NCBI RefSeq assembly: GCF_027923405.1
Contig: NZ_BQYI01000001.1
Coordinates: 3,574,501 to 3,638,500 of the forward strand
Source of the DNA: Paenibacillus sp. YYML68
GTDB taxonomy: Bacteria; Bacillota; Bacilli; Paenibacillales; NBRC-103111
Direction: 5' to 3'
DNA: 64,000 bases
Below the pieces are notes generated by a model, which was not told where the DNA came from, made no database searches, and was given only the letters and a program-made list of their open reading frames with translations. This document shows positions 1-8,272 of the stretch, in pieces; the first letter of the stretch is position 1, and each line of letters opens with the position of its first letter. A program made the translations under genes and the position numbers.

Positions 1-588
1 CGCGGCATCGCCCAGCGCATCCATCCCCCATATACGCTCGAACAGCTCCTCCTTGCCGAACACCCGGTTCGGATGCTGAGCGAGAAACAGCAGCAGCTCG
101 AACTCCTTCTGCGCCATCGACACCTCCTGCCCGTTCACATAGACGGTGCGCGACTCCTTATGAATCTCCAGCCCGCGAATATGCAGCTTCTCCGTCTCCT
201 GTGACTTGCCGAACCGCTCCTTCATTCGTTCGAACTTCTTCAGGTGCGCGTTGACCCGCGCGACGAGCTCGCCCGAGCTGAACGGCTTCGTAATATAATC
301 GTCGGCGCCGAGCCCGAGTCCGTTAATCTTGTAGATCTCCTCGGAGCGAGCCGATACGAGCAGCACTGGAATGTCCTCCTCCTCCCGAATCGTCTTCAGC
401 ACCTCGAACCCGTCCATGCCCGGCAGCATAATATCCAGCAGAACGAGGTCGAACGTCTCCTCCTTGAGCGCCAGCAAGCCATGCGCACCGTTAGGCACGA
501 TCTTCACCTGATAGCCGCTCAGCTCCAGATAATCCTTCTGCAGCGCAGCGATGCTCGTGTCGTCCTCGATGATCAATATTCGTTTCAT
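1..588 (-). CDS. OmpR-family response regulator (3' end outside window)
   Basis: The reading frame is open from an ATG at 588 to the window edge, giving 196 codons without a stop. The receiver domain comes first (IIEDD near residues 6-10, phosphoacceptor Asp52 in LLDIMLPG, TKPF near 100) and the winged-helix DNA-binding domain follows (VSMAQKEFELL, then RVFGKEELFERIWG). A GGAGG ribosome site lies 10 bases before the ATG. The gene sits 20 bases downstream of the histidine kinase gene and surely receives phosphate from it. The order kinase then regulator is the reverse of the usual one. The last 30-40 residues are missing only because the window ends. Confidence 0.95.
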   Translation of the reverse strand, partial: MKRILIIEDDTSIAALQKDYLELSGYQVKIVPNGAHGLLALKEETFDLVLLDIMLPGMDGFEVLKTIREEEDIPVLLVSARSEEIYKINGLGLGADDYITKPFSSGELVARVNAHLKKFERMKERFGKSQETEKLHIRGLEIHKESRTVYVNGQEVSMAQKEFELLLFLAQHPNRVFGKEELFERIWGMDALGDAA

Positions 589-608
589 TGCCGCACAGCC
601 TCCGTACT

Positions 609-2048
609 CTATACTTTCTTCAGCGAGATCATCATCCGCGTTCCTTCGCCGAGTGTGCTTCTCGCCCATATTTTCCCGTCGTGCCCCTCAACAATCTGCT
701 TGGCAATCGCCAGCCCGAGCCCGCTGCCATCCGTCTGATTGCGCGAAGCGTCCACCCGATAGAATCGGTCGAAAATATGAGGAAGATCGTCCTCCGGTAT
801 CCCCTGCCCGTTGTCGCGTATTTCGATAATGGCTGATGTGCGCGTTTCCCTCAAAATCATGACGACCTCGCCACCCGGCTTCGGTACGTACTTGGCTGCA
901 TTATCCAGCACGTTCTGCATAACGCGCCGCATCCGCTCCCGGTCCATCAGCACGGTGACGTCCATCGCGAGCTCATGGCGCAGCTCCAGCTTCACGCCCA
1001 GCTTGTCGAAGTCGCAGCGATGCTCCTCCGCGCAATCGTCGAAATAGGCTGCCAGCTTCACCCGTTCAAAATGGTACGGAAGCTGGTTCAAGTCAAGCTT
1101 CGAGAACAGTAGCAGGTCGTCGATCATCGTATTGACGAGCAGCGCCTTCGCGCGCGCTGTCTCCAGGTACGAGCCGACCTTCTCCGGGGTGGTGGCCACT
1201 CCGTCCATAATGCCCTCGATATAGCCGATGATGGAGGTGACAGGCGTCTTCAAGTCGTGGGAAATGCTCGACACGAGGAACGAACGATTTTCATCATATT
1301 TTCGCTGTAAATAGATCGATTCCTTCAGCTTCAGTCGCATCCGCTCGAGCGCCCGGCACAGCTCCCGAACCTCGTCCTCGCCCTCCTCGGCAATGCCGCC
1401 GTCCAGATCACCCTCGCTAATCTTCACAGCTGCCGCACGAAGCCTCTCAAGCGGTCTTAGCGTGCCGCGGGAGAAACGGTAGGTGACCCACAGATTGAGC
1501 AGCACGAAGACAGCGACGAAGAAGCAGACGATGCCAAGGGCAATCGTCCCATACAGCCCGGTATGGGGCTGGACGCGGGCAACCAGCAGCAGCGTCCCTT
1601 CGTCACCCGCGGTGAGCGGATACGATGCGCGGGCGAACATGTACGTCTTGCCGCTCAGCTCTACCGTATCGTGCTCAGACGCCGCAGCGCCCTCCGTCAG
1701 CATCACTGCCTTCTTCAGCTCCACCTCATGGAACGGTGCCGTCGTATAGACAATCCCTCGATTGCGCAGTACGACGAGGTGAGCGCCGACAGCGGTCGCC
1801 CGCTCCGTCCACGCCTGCTGCCAGCTGCGATCGAGCAGCTGCTCGAACGGCAGCGACTGCGCCTCTCGCTTGAGCGCTTCGATCGCGGCCCGCTTCTCGT
1901 AGCTGCGCTGCAGCTCGTGGAGTGTCGGCTTCTGGCCGATCACCCTCGTATAGATAGCCGCGAAGACGATAACGGCGAGCACCGTCACGACGAGCGCCAG
2001 CAGCACGGATATGACATTTAATAAGAAAAAACGCTTCGTTACTCGCAT
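609..2048 (-). CDS. HAMP-domain sensor histidine kinase
   Basis: This is a 479-residue membrane sensor kinase. A first membrane segment (about 8-32) and a second (about 166-190) enclose an extracytoplasmic region of some 130 residues. A HAMP linker follows, then HisKA with the phospho-accepting His in SISHDLKTP, then the HATPase domain with N box NVLDNAAKY, G1 box DNGQGIPEDD, F box DRFYRVDASR and G2 box GSGLGLAIAKQ. It is the partner of the regulator just downstream. Upstream in the same direction are an ABC-2 exporter and an exported protein, the arrangement of sensor-transporter modules that answer cell-envelope stress or peptide antibiotics. The real ligand is unknown. Confidence 0.95.
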   Translation of the reverse strand: MRVTKRFFLLNVISVLLALVVTVLAVIVFAAIYTRVIGQKPTLHELQRSYEKRAAIEALKREAQSLPFEQLLDRSWQQAWTERATAVGAHLVVLRNRGIVYTTAPFHEVELKKAVMLTEGAAASEHDTVELSGKTYMFARASYPLTAGDEGTLLLVARVQPHTGLYGTIALGIVCFFVAVFVLLNLWVTYRFSRGTLRPLERLRAAAVKISEGDLDGGIAEEGEDEVRELCRALERMRLKLKESIYLQRKYDENRSFLVSSISHDLKTPVTSIIGYIEGIMDGVATTPEKVGSYLETARAKALLVNTMIDDLLLFSKLDLNQLPYHFERVKLAAYFDDCAEEHRCDFDKLGVKLELRHELAMDVTVLMDRERMRRVMQNVLDNAAKYVPKPGGEVVMILRETRTSAIIEIRDNGQGIPEDDLPHIFDRFYRVDASRNQTDGSGLGLAIAKQIVEGHDGKIWARSTLGEGTRMMISLKKV

Positions 2049-2093
2049 GGAGGAGTCTCCTCACTCTGTAGCCTCATCAAGACTTCATAGACC

Positions 2094-2846
2094 TTAAATG
2101 TCCTTACGGTCGAACATGTAATAGCCCGCCGTAAACAGCATTATACCACAGCCAATCAGGATGAGGCTCTGCCGCACGAGCTTGAACACATTGGTCGACT
2201 CCGCAATCCACAGCGTATACCAGTCGAGCATCGACGTAATGAAGAAGCCCGAGTAGCTGGAGAATACGACGCCGAGGAACATGAACGCGACGAAGGCAAT
2301 GACAGATAAGAAGAAGACAGCGAGCCCGCCCCGCAGCACATTGGCCAGTAGCACGACGAGCAACGAGAAGACGAACACCGGGAAGAATGTAGCCGCATAC
2401 GACACGATCACGTTCCAGACGCCGGACAGGCTCGCCGTCGACATGTTGAACAGGTATCCGGCTATGAGCGAGAGCACGAGCACGAACAGCAGGTTCGCCG
2501 CTATGAACCCTCCGATATTGAGCACCTTGGCGCAGAACACGCTGAAGCGCGATACGGGTCTTGTGAGCGTTATTTTCATCGTATTGGAGGAGAATTCGCC
2601 GCTGAACATATCAATCGCGACGAACGTAGCGAACAGCGGCAAGATCGTATAGGCGAACATCGACAGCACGACAAGCGGGAACTCCGTGCTCCCGACCACA
2701 CGCAGCCCAAGCCCGTGCTTAATTGCCGTCACCGCAATCTGTCCGACGACGACCGCTAGTATCGATAAGATGGCGGCGAACATCAGCTTCCGCTTCTTCA
2801 GCAGCTTCACCGCTTCGACTTGGCATGCAGCCTTAAATCCTGGCAT
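2094..2846 (-). CDS. ABC-2 type transporter permease
   Basis: The 250-residue protein has about six hydrophobic segments, starting at KLMFAAILSILAVVVG and ending near ILIGCGIMLFTAGYYMF, typical of ABC-2 permeases of bacteriocin/antibiotic export or resistance systems. The motif MFSGEFSSNTMK (about residue 80-90) is the conserved cytoplasmic segment of this family that touches the ATPase. The gene overlaps the end of the ATPase gene by 14 bases, so the two are translationally coupled. Substrate cannot be read from sequence. Confidence 0.9.
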   Translation of the reverse strand: MPGFKAACQVEAVKLLKKRKLMFAAILSILAVVVGQIAVTAIKHGLGLRVVGSTEFPLVVLSMFAYTILPLFATFVAIDMFSGEFSSNTMKITLTRPVSRFSVFCAKVLNIGGFIAANLLFVLVLSLIAGYLFNMSTASLSGVWNVIVSYAATFFPVFVFSLLVVLLANVLRGGLAVFFLSVIAFVAFMFLGVVFSSYSGFFITSMLDWYTLWIAESTNVFKLVRQSLILIGCGIMLFTAGYYMFDRKDI

Positions 2847-3555
2847 GGCGTTCCACCTCGCTTACGAAATAATTCTCCAGCGACGAGTAATTCGCCAGAA
2901 TGCTCTGCGTATCATCGACATTGACGAGCTTGCCACCATAGACGACGCCGATTCGCGTACAAGTCAGCTCCACGTCGTGAATAAGATGGCTCGAGATGAA
3001 GAACGTCGTCCCATGCTGCGACAGCTGCTTGATCATTCTCCGCATCTCGAGCATTCCTTCCACGTCCAGCCCGTTCAGCGGCTCATCGAGGATCAGCAGT
3101 CTGGGCCTCGAGAGGATCGCGGCGGCGATGCCGAGCCTCTGCTTCATGCCGAGCGAGAACCGTCTTGGCTTCTCGTGCTTGTACTTCAGCATGCCTGTAA
3201 TCTCCAGACACTCATCAATACGCTTCTGGTCCACATCTGGATAAAACGTCGCGAACAGCTTCAGGTTATCGTTCGCCGTCATATACGGGTACGACTCCGC
3301 CGTCTCGATCATACAGCCGACATGCTTCATCGCGTTGACGAAGTCGTCGGTAACGCTCGCGCCGAAGAGGCGCACATCGCCGCGGTCCGGCTTCACCAGA
3401 CCCGCCATCATCTTCATCGCAGTCGTCTTGCCCGCTCCGTTCGGCCCGAGGAAGCCGAAGATGTCGCCCTCTTCGACCGTAAGGTTCACATCACTGATGC
3501 CTCGGCCATTCGGATATACCTTCGTCAGTCCGGTCATTTCTATAGCTAAGCTCAT
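2833..3555 (-). CDS. ABC transporter ATP-binding protein
   Basis: This 240-residue ATPase has a Walker A motif GPNGAGKTT near residue 36, the signature FSLGMKQRL near 134, Walker B LLILDEPLNGLD near 155 and the switch His in SSHL. It would energise the membrane protein encoded next. A GTG at 3567 lies in frame but overlaps the AAGGAG ribosome site; the ATG at 3555, 11 bases after that site, is the better start. It belongs to the DrrA/BcrA-type exporter ATPases. Confidence 0.93.
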   Translation of the reverse strand: MSLAIEMTGLTKVYPNGRGISDVNLTVEEGDIFGFLGPNGAGKTTAMKMMAGLVKPDRGDVRLFGASVTDDFVNAMKHVGCMIETAESYPYMTANDNLKLFATFYPDVDQKRIDECLEITGMLKYKHEKPRRFSLGMKQRLGIAAAILSRPRLLILDEPLNGLDVEGMLEMRRMIKQLSQHGTTFFISSHLIHDVELTCTRIGVVYGGKLVNVDDTQSILANYSSLENYFVSEVERHARI

Positions 3556-3641
3556 AAGTCGTGTCACTCCTTCATCATCGTAACGGCAAGGGGAGGAAGC
3601 CGAAGGTCGCGGCCCCTCCTTCTTGCGAATGTACTGCTAGA

Positions 3642-4904
3642 CTACTCCTCGAATACTCGATGGAACTGACCATCGAAGCTCGAACCTACGCCAGCCTTGT
3701 AATTATGCATCCTAGCAATGTTCATATACAGCTTACCGAATCCCCCATCATGGAGCTGCCCGAACTCCTGCTCGCCCTTAGCGTTCGTGTAGACGAAGCT
3801 ATGACCGTGATCCAGCTCGCTCGGATTCGAATCGAACGCGAAGCTGACAGGCTCCAGATATTGCGATTCGAAGCCAGGCTTGATCAACTCGGCAAATGTC
3901 CCCTTAATCCGGTCGTGCGTAACGGTCGTAAGCTCCAGTCTGCGCTCTCCGATCTTTACGAATCGACCCTCCTGCTCGAGGACGATCGGGTTCGTGTAGA
4001 CGCCCACATGCTTGTTGCTTAAGCCGTTATACGTCTCTTCTATGCGTTGGATATCCTTACCCGTCAGGTCCGGCACCTCCACCTTCGTGCTGCCGATATT
4101 CGTCAGCTTGAACATGATACTCATCGTCAAGTCGTGCTGCACGCCGCTCTCATCCCGGCCCGTCAGTGTAATATCGCCATGCAAGCTCTCCAGCACGCCC
4201 ACCTTGTTCTCATGGGCCGAGCCAGAGACCCTGCTCACATAGATGTCGCTCTCGACGCTCGGCAAAGTCATACCGCCCTGCCCATGCGACTGCCCCTCGA
4301 CCATGCGCTTCATCCCGTAGGAGGCGACCGCATTGACGAGCGCAGGCACCTGGGCCTCCGACAAGCTGCCACCGTACGATATGCCTCCATCCACCGTCTC
4401 CTCGGCCTGCACGTACTCCTTCAGGCTGCCGACGAACGCATCGACGATCTTCTCGATCTCAGGTGCCCCCTTCTCCTTGAACGGGTTGCCGAATGGCGTC
4501 ACATTGAACTGCGACGAAGGACGTGTGTTCTCACTTACGAAATAATGATCCCCCGAATCATTCTTCCAGATGGACAGCTTCGGATCACGGTAAGAGAAGC
4601 GCGAGTGTGTATTGCCACCTGCTTGCTGCGTCTGCGACAATTCCTCCTTCGCCTTCTTCGCTTGATCAACCTTCATCTGGTTCACAGACTGCATCAGCAC
4701 CTGCTCGCTGCTCTTCAGTATGACTACCGTCTCCACCGTATAGTTCTCCATTCCGCTCTCCATCTGCCCGGCCGTATCCTTAATCGCCTGCTTGAGCTTG
4801 TCGTATCCAGAGCCGAGCAGCGCATCGGCGAAGGCGGTTGACACGAACAGGCACGCGCCGATTGTGAACGAGAGCACCGTCAATGATTTCTTACTTCGCT
4901 TCAT
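3642..4904 (-). CDS. exported protein of unknown function upstream of ABC/two-component genes
   Basis: I do not recognise the family. The 420-residue product starts MKRSKKS followed by a hydrophobic stretch ending VSTAFA, a standard Sec signal peptide with a likely cut after AFA at about residue 27. The mature part is mixed alpha/beta with no Cys lipobox and no sorting signal. An AAAGGAG site is 9 bases before the ATG at 4904; an in-frame TTG at 4928 has no ribosome site. The gene is 86 bases upstream of the ATPase gene in the same direction, so it probably belongs to the same unit and may be the sensor accessory or the target of the exporter system. Confidence 0.75.
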   Translation of the reverse strand: MKRSKKSLTVLSFTIGACLFVSTAFADALLGSGYDKLKQAIKDTAGQMESGMENYTVETVVILKSSEQVLMQSVNQMKVDQAKKAKEELSQTQQAGGNTHSRFSYRDPKLSIWKNDSGDHYFVSENTRPSSQFNVTPFGNPFKEKGAPEIEKIVDAFVGSLKEYVQAEETVDGGISYGGSLSEAQVPALVNAVASYGMKRMVEGQSHGQGGMTLPSVESDIYVSRVSGSAHENKVGVLESLHGDITLTGRDESGVQHDLTMSIMFKLTNIGSTKVEVPDLTGKDIQRIEETYNGLSNKHVGVYTNPIVLEQEGRFVKIGERRLELTTVTHDRIKGTFAELIKPGFESQYLEPVSFAFDSNPSELDHGHSFVYTNAKGEQEFGQLHDGGFGKLYMNIARMHNYKAGVGSSFDGQFHRVFEE

Positions 4905-4937
4905 GAGTACAATCTCCTTTACTTCCAACAGAATGGG

Positions 4938-4949
4938 GGAAACGTTTCC
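4938..4949. promoter_or_regulatory. 12-bp palindrome GGAAACGTTTCC, candidate operator
   Basis: A perfect palindrome lies 33 bases before the start of the exported-protein gene and just after a TATACT element (4961-4966 on the minus strand). The CG centre and flanks resemble LacI/CcpA-type sites (12 of 14 positions of the cre pattern). In this position it would act as a roadblock or promoter-clearance site. No binding is shown. Confidence 0.35.
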
Positions 4950-5011
4950 TTATTTCTTAGTATAGAGGAGCGGTATTGAATATTTCTAAAGCAACTATTA
5001 ACAAAGTATAA

Positions 5012-5053
5012 ACAACAAACAGCCCGCCTGACCGTATGTACGGACGAGCGGGC
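5012..5053 (-). terminator. terminator after the PAS kinase gene
   Basis: On the minus strand GCCCGC pairs with GCGGGC, with an inner CCGTA/TACGG stem, followed by a T-rich run (TGTTTGTTGTTTAT). It lies 54 bases after the kinase stop codon. Confidence 0.7.
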
Positions 5054-5106
5054 GGCATAATGCGTGTTACTGATGCAGACTGCGGAAGATGAACCGCAAT
5101 TCCTTC

Positions 5107-7086
5107 TCATTGCGTGATCAACGGTAACTGGATATGGACCTCGGTTCCAACATGCACGGTGCTTCGAATAACAAGCGTACCGCCGTGATTTTCAATAATT
5201 TTTTTACTTACCGCGTAGCCTAGACCTGTTCCCTTCTCCTTAGTCGAGAAGAATGGCTCGCCCAGTCTCGCCAGCAGCTCAGGTGGAATACCTTCCCCCT
5301 CATCCCTGATCGTAATCTGGAGCGTGCGGGCTTCGCGATCGGCGCTTGCCGTTGTAATGAGAATTTGGCCACCATGCGGCATCGATTCGATCGCATTCTT
5401 AACGAAATTAATGAACACCTGCTTCAGCTGGTTCTCATTGCAATGTACAAGCAGCGTCTCATCACTGAAATCATACTGAAGCTGAATATTGCGAAGCAGC
5501 GCCTGCGCCTCCATCAGCTTAATCATCGGCTCCACAATGTCGCGTATATCCTTGCTCTCGTACTGAGCCGCCTGCGGCTTCGCTAGCATCAGCAGCTCGC
5601 TGATGATCTGCTCGATTCGTTCGATCTCCGAGCCGATTACGCTGAAGTATTCTGGCTTGCTCCGATATTCCCGCTCCAGCAGCGTGATGAAGCCCTTGAT
5701 CGCCGTGAGCGGATTGCGGATTTCGTGTGCGATGCCAGCGGCCAGCTGCCCGGCTAGCGACAGCTTCTCGGACAGCTGCAATTGCTGCTCAGATTGAATA
5801 CGCTCCGCTTCGGCGCGCTTCCTCTCTGTAATATCGCGCCCGATTCCCATCACCCGCTGAAGTCGATCCTCACCATCTTGAATCGCCTTAATGTTGATCT
5901 CGAACCAGACGTAATGTCCTTGCTGGTGACGAAGCCGGCAACACACGATGCCGCTATCCTTCTGGCTCATCAAGGGAGAGCTCACCAATTCCTGAAGATC
6001 TTCTGTGTGCACGTATGTAAAAAAAGGATGACCCTGAACGTCCTCAGCAGCATAACCGAGCAACGCCTTCACACCGGGAGATACATAATCGACTGTACCT
6101 TTGGCCGTCAGGCTAAAGATGACATCCTGCGCATTCTCGGAAATAAGCTCATACAGCTGATCATGGTGCAGCAGCTGCTCGGTCGCTTTGCGATACTCGG
6201 TAATATCCTTAAGAATACTGTAGATGCCCTCGATCTTGCTCTCTACAACGATCGGCACATAGGTGACACGCAAGACGACACGATGTCCGTTCTTATGGAT
6301 AATGATCTCCTCGAACTCTTGCGGCTCGCCTTCGAGCGCAAGAAGAAAGTGCTTCCTCGATACATCCGTTCGTTCGAGAAGCACGCTGGGGTCCATATGA
6401 AGAAGCTCCTGCTTCGTATATCCCGTCACTCTCTCACATGCGTCATTCACGCTTGTAAATTGACCGCTCGGGGAGAAGCTCATAATCGCATCCGGATGGC
6501 ATTGGAATAACGACTTATACCGCTCCTTGCTCTGAATAAGCACATGAGCCTCTGTTTTTTGGTCCGTAATATCTTGAATCTGGCCTATGAAATATAACGG
6601 CTTGCGGTGCTCATCCCGCACCAGCGTCACACTTAGCCTCACCCATACGACATGTCCATGCTTATGATAATACCTCTTGTCCAGCTGATAGTGCGTACGC
6701 CGGCCCTCCAAGGTGTCGTGAACAAGCTCGAGATCGAAGTCCAGATCATCCTCATGCGTCAGCATTTGAAAATTCATCTGCATGAGCTCCAGCTCCGAAT
6801 ATCCAACAATATCGCATAAGGAAGAATTCACACGCAGCCAGCTTCCGTCCGGGGCCACCAGGGCCATGCCGATCGGCGCATGCTCGAAGGCGTGAGTAAA
6901 TAAATAATCATCCGTCAGCTCAAATTGAGTCAAATGAAGTTCGTCCTTCCCAGAGTATCGGAAATCATCGCCACCTCTAGTATTATTTTTACATATGCTT
7001 AAACAAACTTCAATCATTAAGCGTAAAAATATTATAAAAATACGCGTTACGCATAATAATTCGATAAAAAAAAGAAGGGGCTTCAT
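5107..7086 (-). CDS. multi-PAS sensor histidine kinase (KinA/KinE-like)
   Basis: The product has three PAS modules (about 65-180, 190-300 and 310-425), then HisKA with the phospho-His in AGIAHEIRNPLTAIKGF and a HATPase domain (NFVKNAIESM, DEGEGIPPE, KGTGLGYAVSKKI). This is the layout of soluble sporulation-type kinases that feed Spo0F. The start is doubtful. The ATG at 7086 overlaps the stop of the upstream gene by one base but has no ribosome site, and it adds an AT-rich, hydrophobic 50-residue stretch. A TTG at 6933 with GGAAGG 11 bases upstream gives a clean soluble protein starting just before the first PAS domain. I keep the longer frame. Confidence 0.9.
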   Translation of the reverse strand: MKPLLFFIELLCVTRIFIIFLRLMIEVCLSICKNNTRGGDDFRYSGKDELHLTQFELTDDYLFTHAFEHAPIGMALVAPDGSWLRVNSSLCDIVGYSELELMQMNFQMLTHEDDLDFDLELVHDTLEGRRTHYQLDKRYYHKHGHVVWVRLSVTLVRDEHRKPLYFIGQIQDITDQKTEAHVLIQSKERYKSLFQCHPDAIMSFSPSGQFTSVNDACERVTGYTKQELLHMDPSVLLERTDVSRKHFLLALEGEPQEFEEIIIHKNGHRVVLRVTYVPIVVESKIEGIYSILKDITEYRKATEQLLHHDQLYELISENAQDVIFSLTAKGTVDYVSPGVKALLGYAAEDVQGHPFFTYVHTEDLQELVSSPLMSQKDSGIVCCRLRHQQGHYVWFEINIKAIQDGEDRLQRVMGIGRDITERKRAEAERIQSEQQLQLSEKLSLAGQLAAGIAHEIRNPLTAIKGFITLLEREYRSKPEYFSVIGSEIERIEQIISELLMLAKPQAAQYESKDIRDIVEPMIKLMEAQALLRNIQLQYDFSDETLLVHCNENQLKQVFINFVKNAIESMPHGGQILITTASADREARTLQITIRDEGEGIPPELLARLGEPFFSTKEKGTGLGYAVSKKIIENHGGTLVIRSTVHVGTEVHIQLPLITQ

Positions 7087-7478
7087 TATTCATTCGAAGC
7101 TTTACCTTCCCTAGTTCCCCCTACATCCTCTTTACGATCATTCAGCACGTATTCCAGCAAGAGGCGAAGCGTGCGCAGCTCCTCGTCGCTAAGCGGCATT
7201 CCGTCCCAATGCAGACCTCTCTGGGCGAGTACATCCTTCGCATTCATGCTGATCGGCTGCGGCTCACGATTCTCGGTTAAGCCGAGGATGTAGTCCGAGC
7301 TAGTCTGGTACAGATGGGCAAGCTTGACCATCGACTCGATGTTCGGCCTGCGATAGCCTTGCTCCCACCCTGACAGCGTCGTGATGCTAACCCCTAGCTC
7401 CCCGGCAGCTTCCTCCAAGGTCATCCCGCCTTCCTTGCGCAAGGCCTTCAGACGAATGTTAAAGCTCATGACAGGCAT
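7086..7478 (-). CDS. XRE-family helix-turn-helix regulator
   Basis: This 130-residue protein has an N-terminal HTH_3 domain (about 6-65: GGMTLEEAAGELGVSITTLSGWEQGYRRPN) of the Cro/C1 type. The C-terminal half is charged and helical with no known domain. It follows the GAF-protein gene by 9 bases and touches the kinase gene. A GAGGGGAG site precedes two near ATG codons (7478 and 7469); either could be used. Its target is unknown; in this context it may control its own operon. Confidence 0.88.
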   Translation of the reverse strand: MPVMSFNIRLKALRKEGGMTLEEAAGELGVSITTLSGWEQGYRRPNIESMVKLAHLYQTSSDYILGLTENREPQPISMNAKDVLAQRGLHWDGMPLSDEELRTLRLLLEYVLNDRKEDVGGTREGKASNE

Positions 7479-7487
7479 GGCTCCCCT

Positions 7488-8162
7488 CTAGAAATTCACA
7501 ATAGCCGGATTACGCTTCTTCAGCTCTTCAGAGATGAATCGAATCTCATCGGCATAGTAAATAATTCGATCCGTGAGCAGCCGCACCTCATCCTCGGTCG
7601 GTACACGCTGAGCCTGCGGCGACATGACGGCGAACGTGCCAACAATCTGACCCGTTACCCGATCGGTGAATGGATGTGACCAGCAGCTCCGATACCCGAG
7701 CGTATCCACGGCGAACTCGCGCACACCTTCCCAGCAGTCCGACGTCTCGAAGCTGGTGACGGCAAGCTTGCCTGTATGGCAGGCCAGACCGCAGCTGGAG
7801 AACGTCTCGTTGAACTTGCCCTTGAACCAGGTGAATATATTATAAAATTCGATCGGCACGGACGGCCCCGCACCATGATAGAACGTGTTCTCTTCCTTGC
7901 TCCAGAACATGATGGCAACATGGGCATTCTCCATCTCGGCCTCGATCGAGCGGCAGAAGTTACCGAGCTCCCGCTTCACCTCTAGCGTTCGCAGGTGCCC
8001 TTCACTGACTTGACCGTTCAGCTTCAGTGCCTCCATAAGAAGGGATACGTTGTCTGTCTTCTTCACATCTGACGGCGCGAGCTCTGACAGCCTCTTCACG
8101 ACGTCTTGATTGAGCTGATAATTTCTCAAATAGTGCAGAATCCCGTTCTTGCCAGTATTCAT
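7488..8162 (-). CDS. GAF-domain protein
   Basis: The 224-residue protein carries a helical N-terminal part and a GAF-like domain (about 60-215) with several cysteines (SSCGLACHTGK, SDCWEG, YRSCWSH) that could bind a ligand or metal, or sense redox state. There is no output domain, so it must act on a partner, perhaps the XRE regulator or the PAS kinase encoded just downstream. The ATG at 8162 is 8 bases after GAGGAG; the ATG two codons earlier is too close to the ribosome site. Confidence 0.75.
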   Translation of the reverse strand: MNTGKNGILHYLRNYQLNQDVVKRLSELAPSDVKKTDNVSLLMEALKLNGQVSEGHLRTLEVKRELGNFCRSIEAEMENAHVAIMFWSKEENTFYHGAGPSVPIEFYNIFTWFKGKFNETFSSCGLACHTGKLAVTSFETSDCWEGVREFAVDTLGYRSCWSHPFTDRVTGQIVGTFAVMSPQAQRVPTEDEVRLLTDRIIYYADEIRFISEELKKRNPAIVNF

Positions 8163-8213
8163 GAGCATGTCTCCTCACTTCACTCCGTCTGTTCGATCCA
8201 TTATACACCAGAG

Positions 8214-8253
8214 TGAAAAGAAGGCGCCAGCATAATAAATATGCAGGCGCCTT
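8214..8253 (-). terminator. terminator after nagA
   Basis: AAGGCGCC pairs with GGCGCCTT, extended by an inner GCATA/TATGC stem, followed on the minus strand by CTTTTC. It is 20 bases past the nagA stop codon. Confidence 0.75.
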
Positions 8254-8272
8254 GCACAGCATGACAATTCCA

